Shown here one piece after another: positions 49,217-58,328 of a stretch of 64,000 bases of DNA. The notes below the pieces were generated by a model. That model was given only the letters and a program-made list of their open reading frames with translations. It was not told where the DNA came from and ran no database searches. Numbering within the stretch: the first letter of the stretch is position 1; each line of letters starts with the position of its first letter. Location of the stretch: positions 1 through 64,000 of IMG/VR virus record IMGVR_UViG_3300026097_000010; one strand, given 5' to 3'. The DNA is from a virus. The position numbers and the translations under genes are program-made.

Positions 49217-50755
49217 TTATGATGAATATGTTGTTATAGATCCTAACACTTCCCAAGTAGACCCTGTGTTAATTAGTGTAAAAGAAATTACATCTGTCGA
49301 CTCGTTATTAGGTGATGGCTCGATTCCGTCTTGCCATTGAATTGTCTGTGTGGCTCCATCAATTTGAACTTGATTTGGTAAGTAAGCAGTTGCTCCCTGA
49401 TTTAAAAGTAACACAATTGTAATAGCACTGTCAATGCTGCTAGGAACATTTGTAAAATTGACAGTAAAATCGGTTGTCATACCATATAAGAACCAAACTG
49501 ATCCCTGTTCAAAATCAATATTTGATGTAGCACTCGGGTCTGCTAAGGTAGCCATTTTTTCTACTGTTTGCTGTAAAATAGTTGTTCCCGAAATTGTAAT
49601 ATCACCCGAGACTGTGAGATTATTTACAGCATTTATCAGTCCTGGTTGCCACCGGCTATTTCCGTCGTTCCATACCAATGCTTGAGAATCGGATGCTGAA
49701 ACTTGTGATAACGTATGTGTGTTAATTAATCCTTGGTCGGCATCGACTAGTAATGTCGAATCTGTGGAGAATACCGATGATGAAATTGATTCTGGAACTT
49801 CAGTTAAAAACGCTCGATCATTGTCAAGCTCACTTACTTTTTCAGGTATAGATGGCGTGTTTAGTATATCTTCATAACTACCTGTTTCACTAACTTTTGA
49901 TAATACAGGAAGATCAGTTAAGTCGTTATAGCTACCACTAAATGTCGGAAATGCTGGCTGGATCCATTGTTCTGTGTCTCCGTCGTTTATATAAACATAA
50001 AGATAACCAGTAGTCATGTCAAGCCATAAATTACCATTTTCTGGGTCTTCTGGGTTTTCCTCGCTAACTGTTACTCTGCTTCCGCCTTCGCCGATTCCAG
50101 GATCTGCAACAGCAATAGAATTTCCCATGTTTTGATGATTACTACACCAATAATAAAGAATTGCAGGAGTCGAATTAGTAACTAGTATTCGAACTTGTCT
50201 AGAAGTAGCTGTATTAAAAGCTTCGCTGTTGTATACGGCTTGAGTAACTTCGTTCGAATCTAAGAAATATTTTACATTTGTAGTGTAGCTAGTGCCGCCA
50301 TCGAGCTCACCGTTGATGTTATCTGCAGAAAAATTCAACGGATGAGGATTAGGAGTAGTGTTATTCCCGTTTGGAAAATATACATTGGTTAAATCATCTT
50401 GAACAAATATATATGTATAACCTACCACAAAATTCGGTTCGGGGTTATAAATTGCATTTAGATTATATTTGTTTGATAATGTAGAATCGTCCGGATCTGG
50501 ACCTGTAACAGTTACATTATATACCACAGTTGATACATTAGATTCAACGATTTTATCTCTAAATGTATCAACTGCTATATTAGAAAAATCTGCTCTGGCT
50601 AAGCTTAAACCGCCTTTTACAGTTGAATCAAAAAGTCGTAGTGTGTCAAACTCTCGATCATAAAAAATTTCTCCTAGATTTCCAACACGACGATTAAGAA
50701 AATCTGATTCTCTAGGAATAATTCTTACAGCGGTAAATGTTTCAATTTTAGACAT
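49217..50755 (-). CDS. fibre/appendage protein with second cupredoxin-like domain
   Basis: 512 aa. The N-terminus RRVGNLGEIFYDREFDTLRL is a phage fibre attachment-type start. Residues 110-215 hold a cupredoxin-like domain: VVGYTYIFVQDD, NPHPLNFS with H138, and YYWCSNHQNMG with C204, H207 and M210. The module NGNLWLDMTTGYLYVY and trimer-like fibre repeats follow (LSQVSASDSQALVW). AATAAATA lies 4 bases before the ATG. The domain is distinct in sequence from the one in the neighbouring gene. Confidence 0.72.
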   Translation of the reverse strand: MSKIETFTAVRIIPRESDFLNRRVGNLGEIFYDREFDTLRLFDSTVKGGLSLARADFSNIAVDTFRDKIVESNVSTVVYNVTVTGPDPDDSTLSNKYNLNAIYNPEPNFVVGYTYIFVQDDLTNVYFPNGNNTTPNPHPLNFSADNINGELDGGTSYTTNVKYFLDSNEVTQAVYNSEAFNTATSRQVRILVTNSTPAILYYWCSNHQNMGNSIAVADPGIGEGGSRVTVSEENPEDPENGNLWLDMTTGYLYVYINDGDTEQWIQPAFPTFSGSYNDLTDLPVLSKVSETGSYEDILNTPSIPEKVSELDNDRAFLTEVPESISSSVFSTDSTLLVDADQGLINTHTLSQVSASDSQALVWNDGNSRWQPGLINAVNNLTVSGDITISGTTILQQTVEKMATLADPSATSNIDFEQGSVWFLYGMTTDFTVNFTNVPSSIDSAITIVLLLNQGATAYLPNQVQIDGATQTIQWQDGIEPSPNNESTDVISFTLINTGSTWEVLGSITTYSS

Positions 50756-50759
50756 ACTG

Positions 50760-50767
50760 TATTTATT
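50760..50767 (-). promoter_or_regulatory. late promoter AATAAATA for fibre genes
   Basis: Minus-strand AATAAATA lies 4 bases before ATG 50755, driving 49217-50755 and 48320-49207. Confidence 0.6.
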
Positions 50768-50794
50768 ACTTTTTACAGTTATCGAACACCACTA

Positions 50795-50820
50795 TTAAGA
50801 TACATTAGGATGCATCTTAA
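50795..50820 (-). terminator. hairpin at the end of the carbamoyltransferase gene
   Basis: An 11-bp arm pair with a 4-base loop (one G-U pair on the minus strand) overlaps the stop codon at 50817-50819. No strong U-tract follows on the minus strand, so termination is uncertain; on the plus strand a T5 run follows but with one A-C mismatch. Confidence 0.45.
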
Positions 50821-52601
50821 TTTTTAACCGTAAACAACTTTTGATATTCTGGCAAATACAGATACTCAATTTCGCTTTCTTGCAAGGTCCAAAGCGCATC
50901 CTCTAAGGTTTCGACCAGAGGTTCTCCTCCTAAATTAAAACTGGTATTAAACACAATCGGAACTCCAGTTCTATCTTTAAAATCTTTAATTAGATCATAG
51001 TATAATGGGTTTTGCTCTTTATTGACTGTTTGTATTCTGCATGTACCATCTACATGAATAATACCTGGAATTTTTTCTTCAATTCCTTTATGGCAGTTTA
51101 CAGCATACATCATACTAGGTGATGAATCCATCCCTCTTAGATCAAACCACTCGTGAGCATCTTCTTCTAAAATAGATCCTGCAAACGGACGGAAATATTC
51201 TCTGCGTTTTACTGCATTCACATAATCTTTTGCATCGGTATAAGAGGGATCAAAAATTAAACTTCTATTACCAAGCGCACGTGGACCGTTTTCTGATCTT
51301 CCTTGGAACACAGCAACAATATTTTTACTGGTTAATAGATCTATAACATCACTGTTTGATGCTGATTCTAATGTTGCATTATATTTTTTAGATACTTTTT
51401 CAAAGGCATCGTCGGTAAAATCATAAGCAGGTCCTAAGTATAAATCTTCTTTCCTTCCTTGATTTTTAAACATTCCAGTATATCGATAATACTGTAACAT
51501 CGCAGCACCGATTGCTGTTCCTGCATCACTAGACACTGGCTCAACATAAAGATTAATTCCTTTATCTTTTAGTGCATCTAAATAATAATAGTTAGCAACA
51601 CAGTTTAATGCATAACCTCCGCTTAAAACTACATTTGTTTCTCCTGTAATTTCAACTGCACGTTCTATTAATTTTAAAACTTGTTCTTGTGTTTCTTTTT
51701 GACAAGCATATGCTAAATCTCTACGATTTTTAAGTTTTGATAAGTCTTCGTAATTTTCATCAGGATCAAATGCAAGTTCTTTAAAAATTTCAGAATTTAC
51801 TACAGCTGCGTTCGGATACGTCGGAATTATAATATTTCTATTTGCGAGAGGCATAACAGCACTGTCATCAAATAATTGGGGTATATTGTCATTGGATTCG
51901 CCATACGGAAAAAGTCCCATAGTTTTTCCTGCCTCGATTGGCGAAAATCCGCAATATTGAGTTACAGCTTCGTAAACTTTTACAATGCCAGCTCTATCTG
52001 TAACGATCGCTTCGTACACGTGATTGTCATCGTCGGTAGTTTCTGAAATTGAACCCCAATGCGGGCCTCTAGTTCCGATGTGTTTATACACTGTTTTAAA
52101 TTCATGCGGTGGAGAACATTGGAACACTGTTTCTGTTTCCCAGCCTACAGTTGTTTCGTCCATAACTTTTAATGGAATAAAAGTTCCGGCGCCGTCCACG
52201 ATTACAGCGGCAGCTGTTTCGAACCCAGACCTGTAAAAAGCACAAGCTGCATGAAGCTTATGATGTTGTGTGCTAAGATCGATAACCTGAGGATGATTGT
52301 GAATATCGCATTTTCTTTCAATCAGCCCTAGTTTTCTGGCTAGTCCGGTATATACATCGTCTCCTGTATAATCAACATGTCCAGCTGAATCTTTTAATGT
52401 CTGTGTATGAGCCACGACCAAATAGTCTAAACGATCAGTATACTCTAATATTTTCATCATAGAAGCATAAGGGCCTCCATCGTATTTTTGCCTTGAAAAT
52501 CTTTCTTCTTCAATACTAAACACAATTTCGTCATTTTTTAAAAGACAAACTCCTGCGTTGTGTCCTCTAGCAATGCCAGCAATCCATATATCTTTTTTCA
52601 T
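50817..52601 (-). CDS. NodU/CmcH-family carbamoyltransferase, full length
   Basis: 594 aa, full family length. WIAGIARGHNAGVCLL at the N-terminus, STQHHKLHAACAFY, VVLSGGYALNCVANYYY, GRSENGPRALGNRSL and NTSFNLGGEPLV are the conserved blocks of the YrdC-like and carbamoyl-transfer domains. The enzyme would carbamoylate a sugar using carbamoyl phosphate and ATP via a carbamoyladenylate. The upstream gene is a GT9-like transferase, separated by 10 bases. A second, partial paralogue lies at 1-1106. Confidence 0.93.
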   Translation of the reverse strand: MKKDIWIAGIARGHNAGVCLLKNDEIVFSIEEERFSRQKYDGGPYASMMKILEYTDRLDYLVVAHTQTLKDSAGHVDYTGDDVYTGLARKLGLIERKCDIHNHPQVIDLSTQHHKLHAACAFYRSGFETAAAVIVDGAGTFIPLKVMDETTVGWETETVFQCSPPHEFKTVYKHIGTRGPHWGSISETTDDDNHVYEAIVTDRAGIVKVYEAVTQYCGFSPIEAGKTMGLFPYGESNDNIPQLFDDSAVMPLANRNIIIPTYPNAAVVNSEIFKELAFDPDENYEDLSKLKNRRDLAYACQKETQEQVLKLIERAVEITGETNVVLSGGYALNCVANYYYLDALKDKGINLYVEPVSSDAGTAIGAAMLQYYRYTGMFKNQGRKEDLYLGPAYDFTDDAFEKVSKKYNATLESASNSDVIDLLTSKNIVAVFQGRSENGPRALGNRSLIFDPSYTDAKDYVNAVKRREYFRPFAGSILEEDAHEWFDLRGMDSSPSMMYAVNCHKGIEEKIPGIIHVDGTCRIQTVNKEQNPLYYDLIKDFKDRTGVPIVFNTSFNLGGEPLVETLEDALWTLQESEIEYLYLPEYQKLFTVKN

Positions 52602-52611
52602 ATTTTTCCTA

Positions 52612-53547
52612 TTAGCCCTTTTTACCGCTTACGTGGTCGACCACTAAATCTATAATTTCGTCAGTCATTGACATTATATTTTCATTTTTCCTATCTGTTG
52701 CTTCGTCGTGTGTTATACGGATAGGACTGTATTCACGATCATATTCTCCCATATCCAAAATTTCAACATTGTCTGTATTCGGATATGAAACATTTACAGG
52801 GTATGTTGAGCCTGTAACTACTATAGTTTCCTTTTCTAATGCATATGATATATGTTGACCTACACTATCACAACCTAAAAACTTATCAGCATATTTTATG
52901 ACGCCTGCCCAGTGTCTTAACGATATCTGCTCTGGCATTGCTACTTCGTCAACTAAATTAGCATCAGAAAAATCAACTTTAAATTCTGCCATAAGAATCA
53001 CAGCATATCCTTTCTTTTGTAGTCCTTTAATTATTTTTTTGATGTCTTTAAGTTCAAAGCTTCTACCAGTTTTATCAACCAATGTTTCGTCGATGTATTC
53101 TATACTTCGTCCGAACGGCTGAAATACTACTACTTTGTCTTTTTTTACTTGTTTTTTAACTTCGCTTATTACATGTCGCCCGGTAAGCATTTCATCTTTT
53201 GACAGAATTAATTTAGGTTTTGGTAGTTCGCGAACACCTTTTTCGTTTATTTGAATATCAAAAGCTTGAGAAAGGCTACATTCTTGATTATAGTATTCCC
53301 AAATTCTGTAAGGTTCGAGAGACACAATATCTCTATTTAATAGATGAGTTTTAAATAAATTTTTATGCCAAATGTCGTAAGTTTTTCCATCTAAATCAGG
53401 ATGCCCTTTGAACATATCGCTTCCGCCTTCGCTTACGATAATAAAATCTTCATCTCCTGATTCTTCAATGTATTTTTCAAATGCGGGGATTGAACAAATT
53501 ATTCTTCCGGCGCCGCCATTGATAAAAAATGCTTTAGATCTTTGCAT
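52612..53547 (-). CDS. GT9-like (heptosyltransferase-type) glycosyltransferase
   Basis: 311 aa. FINGGAGRIICSIPAF (about 8-23) and the C-terminal FLGCDSVGQHISYALEKETI plus VTGSTYP are the GT-B motifs of GT9 (DSGxxH...G.T). The FxxGGAGR start differs from bacterial WaaF and fits phage members. Transfer of a sugar to the same acceptor carbamoylated by the downstream enzyme is an inference from the pair. It lies between fibre genes and a terminator. Confidence 0.7.
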   Translation of the reverse strand: MQRSKAFFINGGAGRIICSIPAFEKYIEESGDEDFIIVSEGGSDMFKGHPDLDGKTYDIWHKNLFKTHLLNRDIVSLEPYRIWEYYNQECSLSQAFDIQINEKGVRELPKPKLILSKDEMLTGRHVISEVKKQVKKDKVVVFQPFGRSIEYIDETLVDKTGRSFELKDIKKIIKGLQKKGYAVILMAEFKVDFSDANLVDEVAMPEQISLRHWAGVIKYADKFLGCDSVGQHISYALEKETIVVTGSTYPVNVSYPNTDNVEILDMGEYDREYSPIRITHDEATDRKNENIMSMTDEIIDLVVDHVSGKKG

Positions 53548-53620
53548 TAACCATTCCTTTTAGATATCTACATTATATATCGTTTTTAAGGTTAGTAATT
53601 ATATTTTCTGGTTGTGCAAT

Positions 53621-53648
53621 AAAAAAGCCGATACTTAATATCGGCTTT
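53621..53648 (-). terminator. intrinsic terminator after 53655-54326
   Basis: A 10-bp stem AAAGCCGATA/TATCGGCTTT with a 5-base loop is followed by TTTTTTATT on the minus strand. It ends the fibre operon that starts at the late promoter 59037-59044. Confidence 0.9.
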
Positions 53649-53654
53649 GGTAGA

Positions 53655-54326
53655 TTAATCCTCGGGAGAGTCTGGAGGTGTAGGTGGGGTTTCTTCATCC
53701 ATGAAAGGATCATTGATAGGAAATGGAATTTTCCAATGATCTATTCCTTCATAATTTGTTTTTAGACTTTTAAGAGTTGTTATATAGTCTTTACACTCTT
53801 GAGATTCTGATTCTTCGTCCTCGTAAGATTTTATTAGATTTTCTAATCCATCCCAAAACTCTTCAGCGGTCATTCCATGATCTACAAACGGAGGATTTCT
53901 AAATGTTTCAGATGAAAAATCATAGACCATTTGATTAGGAACAAATACATCGTCAATTATTCCGTTTTCTGGATAATCATAAGTCCATGTAACTTCTCCG
54001 TTGTGTGTGAAAACGTAGTTTTCAATTTCATCAGGGACCCTATATCGATGGGTAATATATGCTGCAGGAAAAGGATTAACTTCAGCGTCAATTAAGATAA
54101 TTTTGCACTCGTCGCCTCGGTAAAACTTATTTAGGTTTATATTTTCCGATTTGCGATAGTATCCCACAGCACTTTCGCATCTGCCAGTGTACGGATCGAC
54201 TTCGATAACTACATATCTAGGACCTTGATAAACGCATGTAACTGTTTTTCCTAGATCGGTCGAATCTTTAAATGGTTCGTCCGGAATTGTAATTGTGAAT
54301 TCTTTTTCAAAATTTGTATCATTCAT
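53655..54326 (-). CDS. unknown protein at the end of the Cys-rich fibre operon
   Basis: 223 aa, acidic, cytosolic, with FTITIPDEPFKDSTDLG, RYVVIEVDPYTGRCESAVGY and a disordered acidic tail (FMDEETPPTPPDSPED). It overlaps the fourth Cys-rich gene by 8 bases and lies before a terminator. Fibre assembly chaperones often sit in this position, but nothing in the sequence proves this. One Cys-containing block (PYTGRCESAVGYYRK) is the only Cys-associated feature. Confidence 0.65.
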   Translation of the reverse strand: MNDTNFEKEFTITIPDEPFKDSTDLGKTVTCVYQGPRYVVIEVDPYTGRCESAVGYYRKSENINLNKFYRGDECKIILIDAEVNPFPAAYITHRYRVPDEIENYVFTHNGEVTWTYDYPENGIIDDVFVPNQMVYDFSSETFRNPPFVDHGMTAEEFWDGLENLIKSYEDEESESQECKDYITTLKSLKTNYEGIDHWKIPFPINDPFMDEETPPTPPDSPED

Positions 54327-55326
54327 CTCTTATAAACCTTATTCTAACGGCTCCGTGGCCGCCTCTCATACCGTGATCGCAAATACCGCTACACGGTAAT
54401 GCACCTAACCCAGGAACTCCAGCTCCCAAATACGGAGTACACCCAGTTGCTTGATAACAGCTGCACCATCTGCCGCCTGCATCATAGCATGCGGAATAGC
54501 TCATTCCAACTGTCGGGCTTTTGGTTGCAGCACCCAAAGCTAAGAAATAAGGCATAACATGTTGGGCGCCGCCACGAGCTGTATCGAAGTTTTCTCCGAT
54601 TTGTACGGTAAGTTCTACACCTTCTTCGGAAAACATGTTGTTTGATGTTACCGGGTAAGCTATCATACAGCATTGCTCACCAGAATCACAACTAAAAATT
54701 CCAATTCTTGAGATGCCGCCGTCAACATTAACGTCGCCGCCGTACGCTTTTGCTATCCAGTCAACTTCTGCACAATGATTGCAAACATACCCGCATCCGT
54801 CAATGGTTTCTGTAACACTAAATCCTTCATCTGAAAAACATGTTAACAAACTCGCACTTCCTGCATTACAGTATGATTGTCCGCCTCGGCCGCCCATTAC
54901 GCACATGCATACATCCGAAATGTCCGTGGCGTTTTCGATACAAAGTTCAGTTGGACAACTACATCCTCTAAAGTTAGTTGCATCTGCATTTCCGCAACTC
55001 ATACCAACTAATCCTGTAACTACAGTATCGCAATCTGCACGAAAAGTTCTTTTAGAGTATGCTGGTGGATTTCCCGGAGTTCCGAATCCGCAACACCGTA
55101 GAGCAGCTCCTGAACCAGCAGCACCCCAGGCTTCTATAATTACTGTACCAGTGGGCGGTTCTTCTCCAGGTTCGGCTCGAGGCGTGAACCAACAAATTCC
55201 TTGAAAGAACTCTGTCTGTTGTGTTCCAGGTGTATATGTCCAAATTTTTCCTTTTTCGATATTGATATCGTTAGCAATTGGATCAAACGCACTTTTTGTT
55301 TTTATTAATTGACTTAGATTTGCCAT
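54319..55326 (-). CDS. cysteine- and glycine-rich virion protein, paralogue 4
   Basis: 335 aa. Shares the framework of its three neighbours: an N-terminal IWTYTPGTQQTEFFQGICWF, GTVIIEAWGAAGSGAAL, PGNPPAYSKRTFR, a Cys-dense middle (MGGRGGQSYCNAGS; CGYVCNHCAEVDW) and a C-terminal GMRGGHGAVRIRFIRD. It has fewer Cys than the others and diverges most. The GAGGSG/GHGAVRI frame suggests a glycine-rich fibre tip cross-linked by disulfides or metal. It overlaps the 223-aa gene by 8 bases. Confidence 0.72.
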   Translation of the reverse strand: MANLSQLIKTKSAFDPIANDINIEKGKIWTYTPGTQQTEFFQGICWFTPRAEPGEEPPTGTVIIEAWGAAGSGAALRCCGFGTPGNPPAYSKRTFRADCDTVVTGLVGMSCGNADATNFRGCSCPTELCIENATDISDVCMCVMGGRGGQSYCNAGSASLLTCFSDEGFSVTETIDGCGYVCNHCAEVDWIAKAYGGDVNVDGGISRIGIFSCDSGEQCCMIAYPVTSNNMFSEEGVELTVQIGENFDTARGGAQHVMPYFLALGAATKSPTVGMSYSACYDAGGRWCSCYQATGCTPYLGAGVPGLGALPCSGICDHGMRGGHGAVRIRFIRDE

Positions 55327-56330
55327 TAGTTCGTTCCTATAAATTTAATTCTGACAGCTCCGTGACCGCCTCGTGATGGATGATCTCTGATACTATGCCT
55401 TACTTGTGCTGGCATCCCGCCGATACCGTATGGTATAAAAGGCAAACAACCCATATCTTCGTAGCAACCACACAGTCTGTTTGCACCACTCCAGCATCCA
55501 TTTACGTATAATCCGCCACGCACTGGATTTTTTCCGGCGACAGCTAATCCGTGCATAAATGCAAACGTTTGATTACCTGAGTGATCGCCGTGGGCTACAC
55601 TTTGTTCACCTTGGAAGGTTATAGTTGCACCGTCTTCTGAAAAAATTCCTGGAGGTACAGCAACATGATATTGAGCACAGCAATAACAGTTAGGGTTAGT
55701 ATGCATAATAGATGTGCAGGAAACCCCGCCAAATTTATTAATGTCGCCACCGTATGCAAATCCTCTGCATGAAGGTGTAACTGTAGTAGCATCATATACC
55801 CAGTTGCAGATCAATCCGCAGTTACTGCCGTAAGATACATGTTCGTAGCCTCGTTGAACTAAACAGCAATAAGGTGCTGTGCTGGTAGAACACCTTGAAC
55901 AACCTCCCATGCCGCCTTCTGCACACATGCATCCATTTAGATCTCTTCCTACCCAGCATATGCATGTACTTTCGCTGCATCCCCTATAATCTCTGGCAGA
56001 GGCGTTTCCGCAACTCATGCCAACTGTGCCGCAGATATAAGAACCGGTTTGAACACAAAAAGTTTTTTTAGAATACGCTCCTGCATTTCCAGGTAACGAT
56101 CCGCCACCGCAACAACATTGTCTGCCGGTAGATCCGCCTGCTCCCCATATTTCTAGAACTACTTTACCCGTTCTCGGTGCTTGCCAACAAATTTGACCAT
56201 CTTCATAAAGGTCAGTAGCGTTAGTAGCAGGCGTAAAAACAAAGATTTGCCCTTGCTCGAGGCCTGTATCTCCTATATCGCCATCAGCGATGTCAACTCG
56301 TTTACCTAGTATTTCTGACAAATTTGCCAT
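55326..56330 (-). CDS. cysteine-rich virion protein, paralogue 3
   Basis: 334 aa with about 27 Cys. The order is IFVFTP...GQICWQAP, VVLEIWGAGGSTGRQCCCGG, GNAGAYSKKTF, YICGTVGMSCGNAS, RGCSESTCICWVG, GCMCAEGGMGGCSRC, VNGCWSGANRLCGCYED and RGGHGAVRIKFIGTN. The last third is nearly identical to paralogue 2 at DNA level. Possible role: disulfide- or metal-stabilised receptor-binding tip. No signal peptide. Confidence 0.78.
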   Translation of the reverse strand: MANLSEILGKRVDIADGDIGDTGLEQGQIFVFTPATNATDLYEDGQICWQAPRTGKVVLEIWGAGGSTGRQCCCGGGSLPGNAGAYSKKTFCVQTGSYICGTVGMSCGNASARDYRGCSESTCICWVGRDLNGCMCAEGGMGGCSRCSTSTAPYCCLVQRGYEHVSYGSNCGLICNWVYDATTVTPSCRGFAYGGDINKFGGVSCTSIMHTNPNCYCCAQYHVAVPPGIFSEDGATITFQGEQSVAHGDHSGNQTFAFMHGLAVAGKNPVRGGLYVNGCWSGANRLCGCYEDMGCLPFIPYGIGGMPAQVRHSIRDHPSRGGHGAVRIKFIGTN

Positions 56331-57334
56331 CAGTTTGTTCCTATAAACTTAATTCTCAATGCGCCGTGACCGCCTCGGCCGCCTTTATCTTGTACGTTAG
56401 GCATAGGCTGTTGACCTATACCTCCCATGCCAGTGGGCATCCAGTTTAGACAACCGTGATCGTTGTAGCAACCACACAGTCTGTTTGCACCACTCCAGCA
56501 TCCATTTACGTATAATCCGCCACGCACTGGATTTTTTCCGGCAACAGCTAATCCGTGTAAAACCGAATGTATACCGTTACCTGTATAACATCCGTGGGCT
56601 ACGTTACCTTCACCTTGATATGCAAGTACAGCACCTTCGTCTGCCATGATTCCAGGTGCAACAGCAACATGATATTGAGAACAACAATGACAGTTTGCGC
56701 GGCAATTCATAAAAGTCGCACAAGATATAGTTCCGCATCTGTTAACGTCGCCGCCGTATGCAAATCCTCGAGCATGACACTGTGTCCAATTGCAAATAAG
56801 TCCGCAACAATTATCGTAGCTTGTAAAACAATATCCTGCATTTAGATAACTGCCGTCGCATCTTCCTACAAAACAACAATAAGGCGATGTGCCGGTAGAA
56901 CACTGTGCGATACCGCCTACTCCGCCTTCTGCACACATGCATCCGTCTAGATTTTTCCCTACCCAGCATATGCAGGTACTCTCGCTACAACCTCTAAAAC
57001 AGCTTGTGCTAGCATTGTCGCAGCTTGCACCTACAGTTCCGCAAATATATGAACCTTGTTCTACTGTTATTCTTTTTCTAGAGTATGCTCCGGAATTACC
57101 CGGAATTCCCATTCCGCAGCATCGTCCTCGTGCGCCTGAGCCGCCTGCTCCCCATATTTCAATTGTTACTTCACCGTTTCCGGGAGCCTGCCAACAAATG
57201 TCGCCGTCGTAAAAACTTTCAATGCCGGCAGGCGTAAACACGTAAATTTGGCCTTGTTCTAATCCGCTATCACCTACAGCGCGATCTGCGGTGTCTGCAG
57301 TTCTAGCTCCTAGTAAGGTTGAAAGCAATGCCAT
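56330..57334 (-). CDS. cysteine-rich virion protein, paralogue 2
   Basis: 334 aa, exactly the length of paralogue 3. QIYVFTPAGIESFYDGDICW, VTIEIWGAGGSGARGRCCG, YICGTVGASCDNAS, RGCSESTCICWVGKNLDGC and GLYVNGCWSGANRLCGCYND mark the shared frame. Stops and starts overlap by one base in the 55326/56330 junctions. The RGGHGALRIKFIGTN end shows a G-to-A L/V difference. The array is cotranscribed from 59017. Confidence 0.78.
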   Translation of the reverse strand: MALLSTLLGARTADTADRAVGDSGLEQGQIYVFTPAGIESFYDGDICWQAPGNGEVTIEIWGAGGSGARGRCCGMGIPGNSGAYSRKRITVEQGSYICGTVGASCDNASTSCFRGCSESTCICWVGKNLDGCMCAEGGVGGIAQCSTGTSPYCCFVGRCDGSYLNAGYCFTSYDNCCGLICNWTQCHARGFAYGGDVNRCGTISCATFMNCRANCHCCSQYHVAVAPGIMADEGAVLAYQGEGNVAHGCYTGNGIHSVLHGLAVAGKNPVRGGLYVNGCWSGANRLCGCYNDHGCLNWMPTGMGGIGQQPMPNVQDKGGRGGHGALRIKFIGTN

Positions 57335-57335
57335 A

Positions 57336-58328
57336 TTAACTAGATCCTATAAACTTAATTCTAACGGCTCCGTGGCCTCCCATTGCCGCGTGATCTCTCA
57401 TGCCTGAACACGGCGAAGGAGGAGTTCCTGGTATACCGTACGGTACATATGGAGTTCTACCATGAAAATCATAACAGCCGCAGGCGCTTGTTACAGCCCA
57501 ACATGAATAAAAATGTGTTCCTTGGTTTGGACGACGGCTTATAGCATTTACAGCGTACTGTAATTGTGGTAAGAATCCGCCTGACCAATCATGCATTCCG
57601 TTATCCTGATCTGCTGAGAAAGAAACAACAGCGCCATCTAACGAATAAATTCCTGGCGATGTGGCAATATGCTGAGTGTATGCACAAGGTCTAGTACCAC
57701 ATTGGCAATAAAACGAAGTACAACTAAATCCGCCTTTGCAATTAATGTCGCCGCCGTATGCATATGCAATCCAATCTTCGCTTTCGTCATAATTGCATAT
57801 CAAACCGCATTTGCTATTATCGAATACAGTATGACTGTATCCGCACTCAACAAAACAACAGTAAGGCGAACTAGTGCCGTTATCAGTGGTACATAAAGAA
57901 AAGCCGCCACGGCCTCCCATAGCACATATACATCCGGTTTCAGTTGCAGAATAACAGATTTCGGTTGGTTGGCTGCATCCTCTAAAACAGAGATCTGCTT
58001 CACCGTTACCTAGATCACAACAACTTAATCCTATTGATCCGCAAACAAACGATCCTTCGGATACAGTTAATGTTTTTTTAGAATAAGCACCAGGGTTACC
58101 TGGTATTCCAGCGCCGCAACAACACATTCTAGCACCTGATCCAGAAGCTCCCCAAGCTTCTACAACAACAGTACCAGCGCCCGGAGCTTGCCAACAAAAC
58201 GCATCGTCCGATGCTAGGTTTTGATTTCCTGGAGTGAAAACAAAAATTTTCCCTTTTTCAATTCCAGTTCCGCGTTCGGCGACTAATTGTTGCCCTTTTG
58301 TTTTTAAAATATTTGATAAATTTGCCAT
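57336..58328 (-). CDS. cysteine-rich virion protein, paralogue 1
   Basis: 330 aa. KIFVFTPGNQNLASDDAFCW, VVVEAWGASGSGARMCCCG, GNPGAYSKKTLTVSEGSF, CFRGCSQPTEICYSATETGC and CICAMGGRGGFSLC follow the family order. The AMGGHGAVRIKFIGSS end is shared. It starts with GGAG as ribosome site. It differs in the Cys pattern (SATETGC) from paralogues 2 and 3, grouping with paralogue 4 (PTEICY/PTELCI). Confidence 0.76.
   Translation of the reverse strand: MANLSNILKTKGQQLVAERGTGIEKGKIFVFTPGNQNLASDDAFCWQAPGAGTVVVEAWGASGSGARMCCCGAGIPGNPGAYSKKTLTVSEGSFVCGSIGLSCCDLGNGEADLCFRGCSQPTEICYSATETGCICAMGGRGGFSLCTTDNGTSSPYCCFVECGYSHTVFDNSKCGLICNYDESEDWIAYAYGGDINCKGGFSCTSFYCQCGTRPCAYTQHIATSPGIYSLDGAVVSFSADQDNGMHDWSGGFLPQLQYAVNAISRRPNQGTHFYSCWAVTSACGCYDFHGRTPYVPYGIPGTPPSPCSGMRDHAAMGGHGAVRIKFIGSS

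Noticed and set aside
50795-50825. Plus-strand intrinsic terminator
   Set aside because: No plus-strand gene is transcribed into it, and the stem has an A-C mismatch in that direction.
53572-53600. TATAAT box upstream of 52612-53547
   Set aside because: No acceptable -35 at 16-18 bp; AT-rich chance match cannot be excluded.
54779-57212. Plus-strand frames of 92-141 aa (54779, 56567, 56889)
   Set aside because: They are antisense shadows of the Cys-rich array, with no ribosome sites or motifs.
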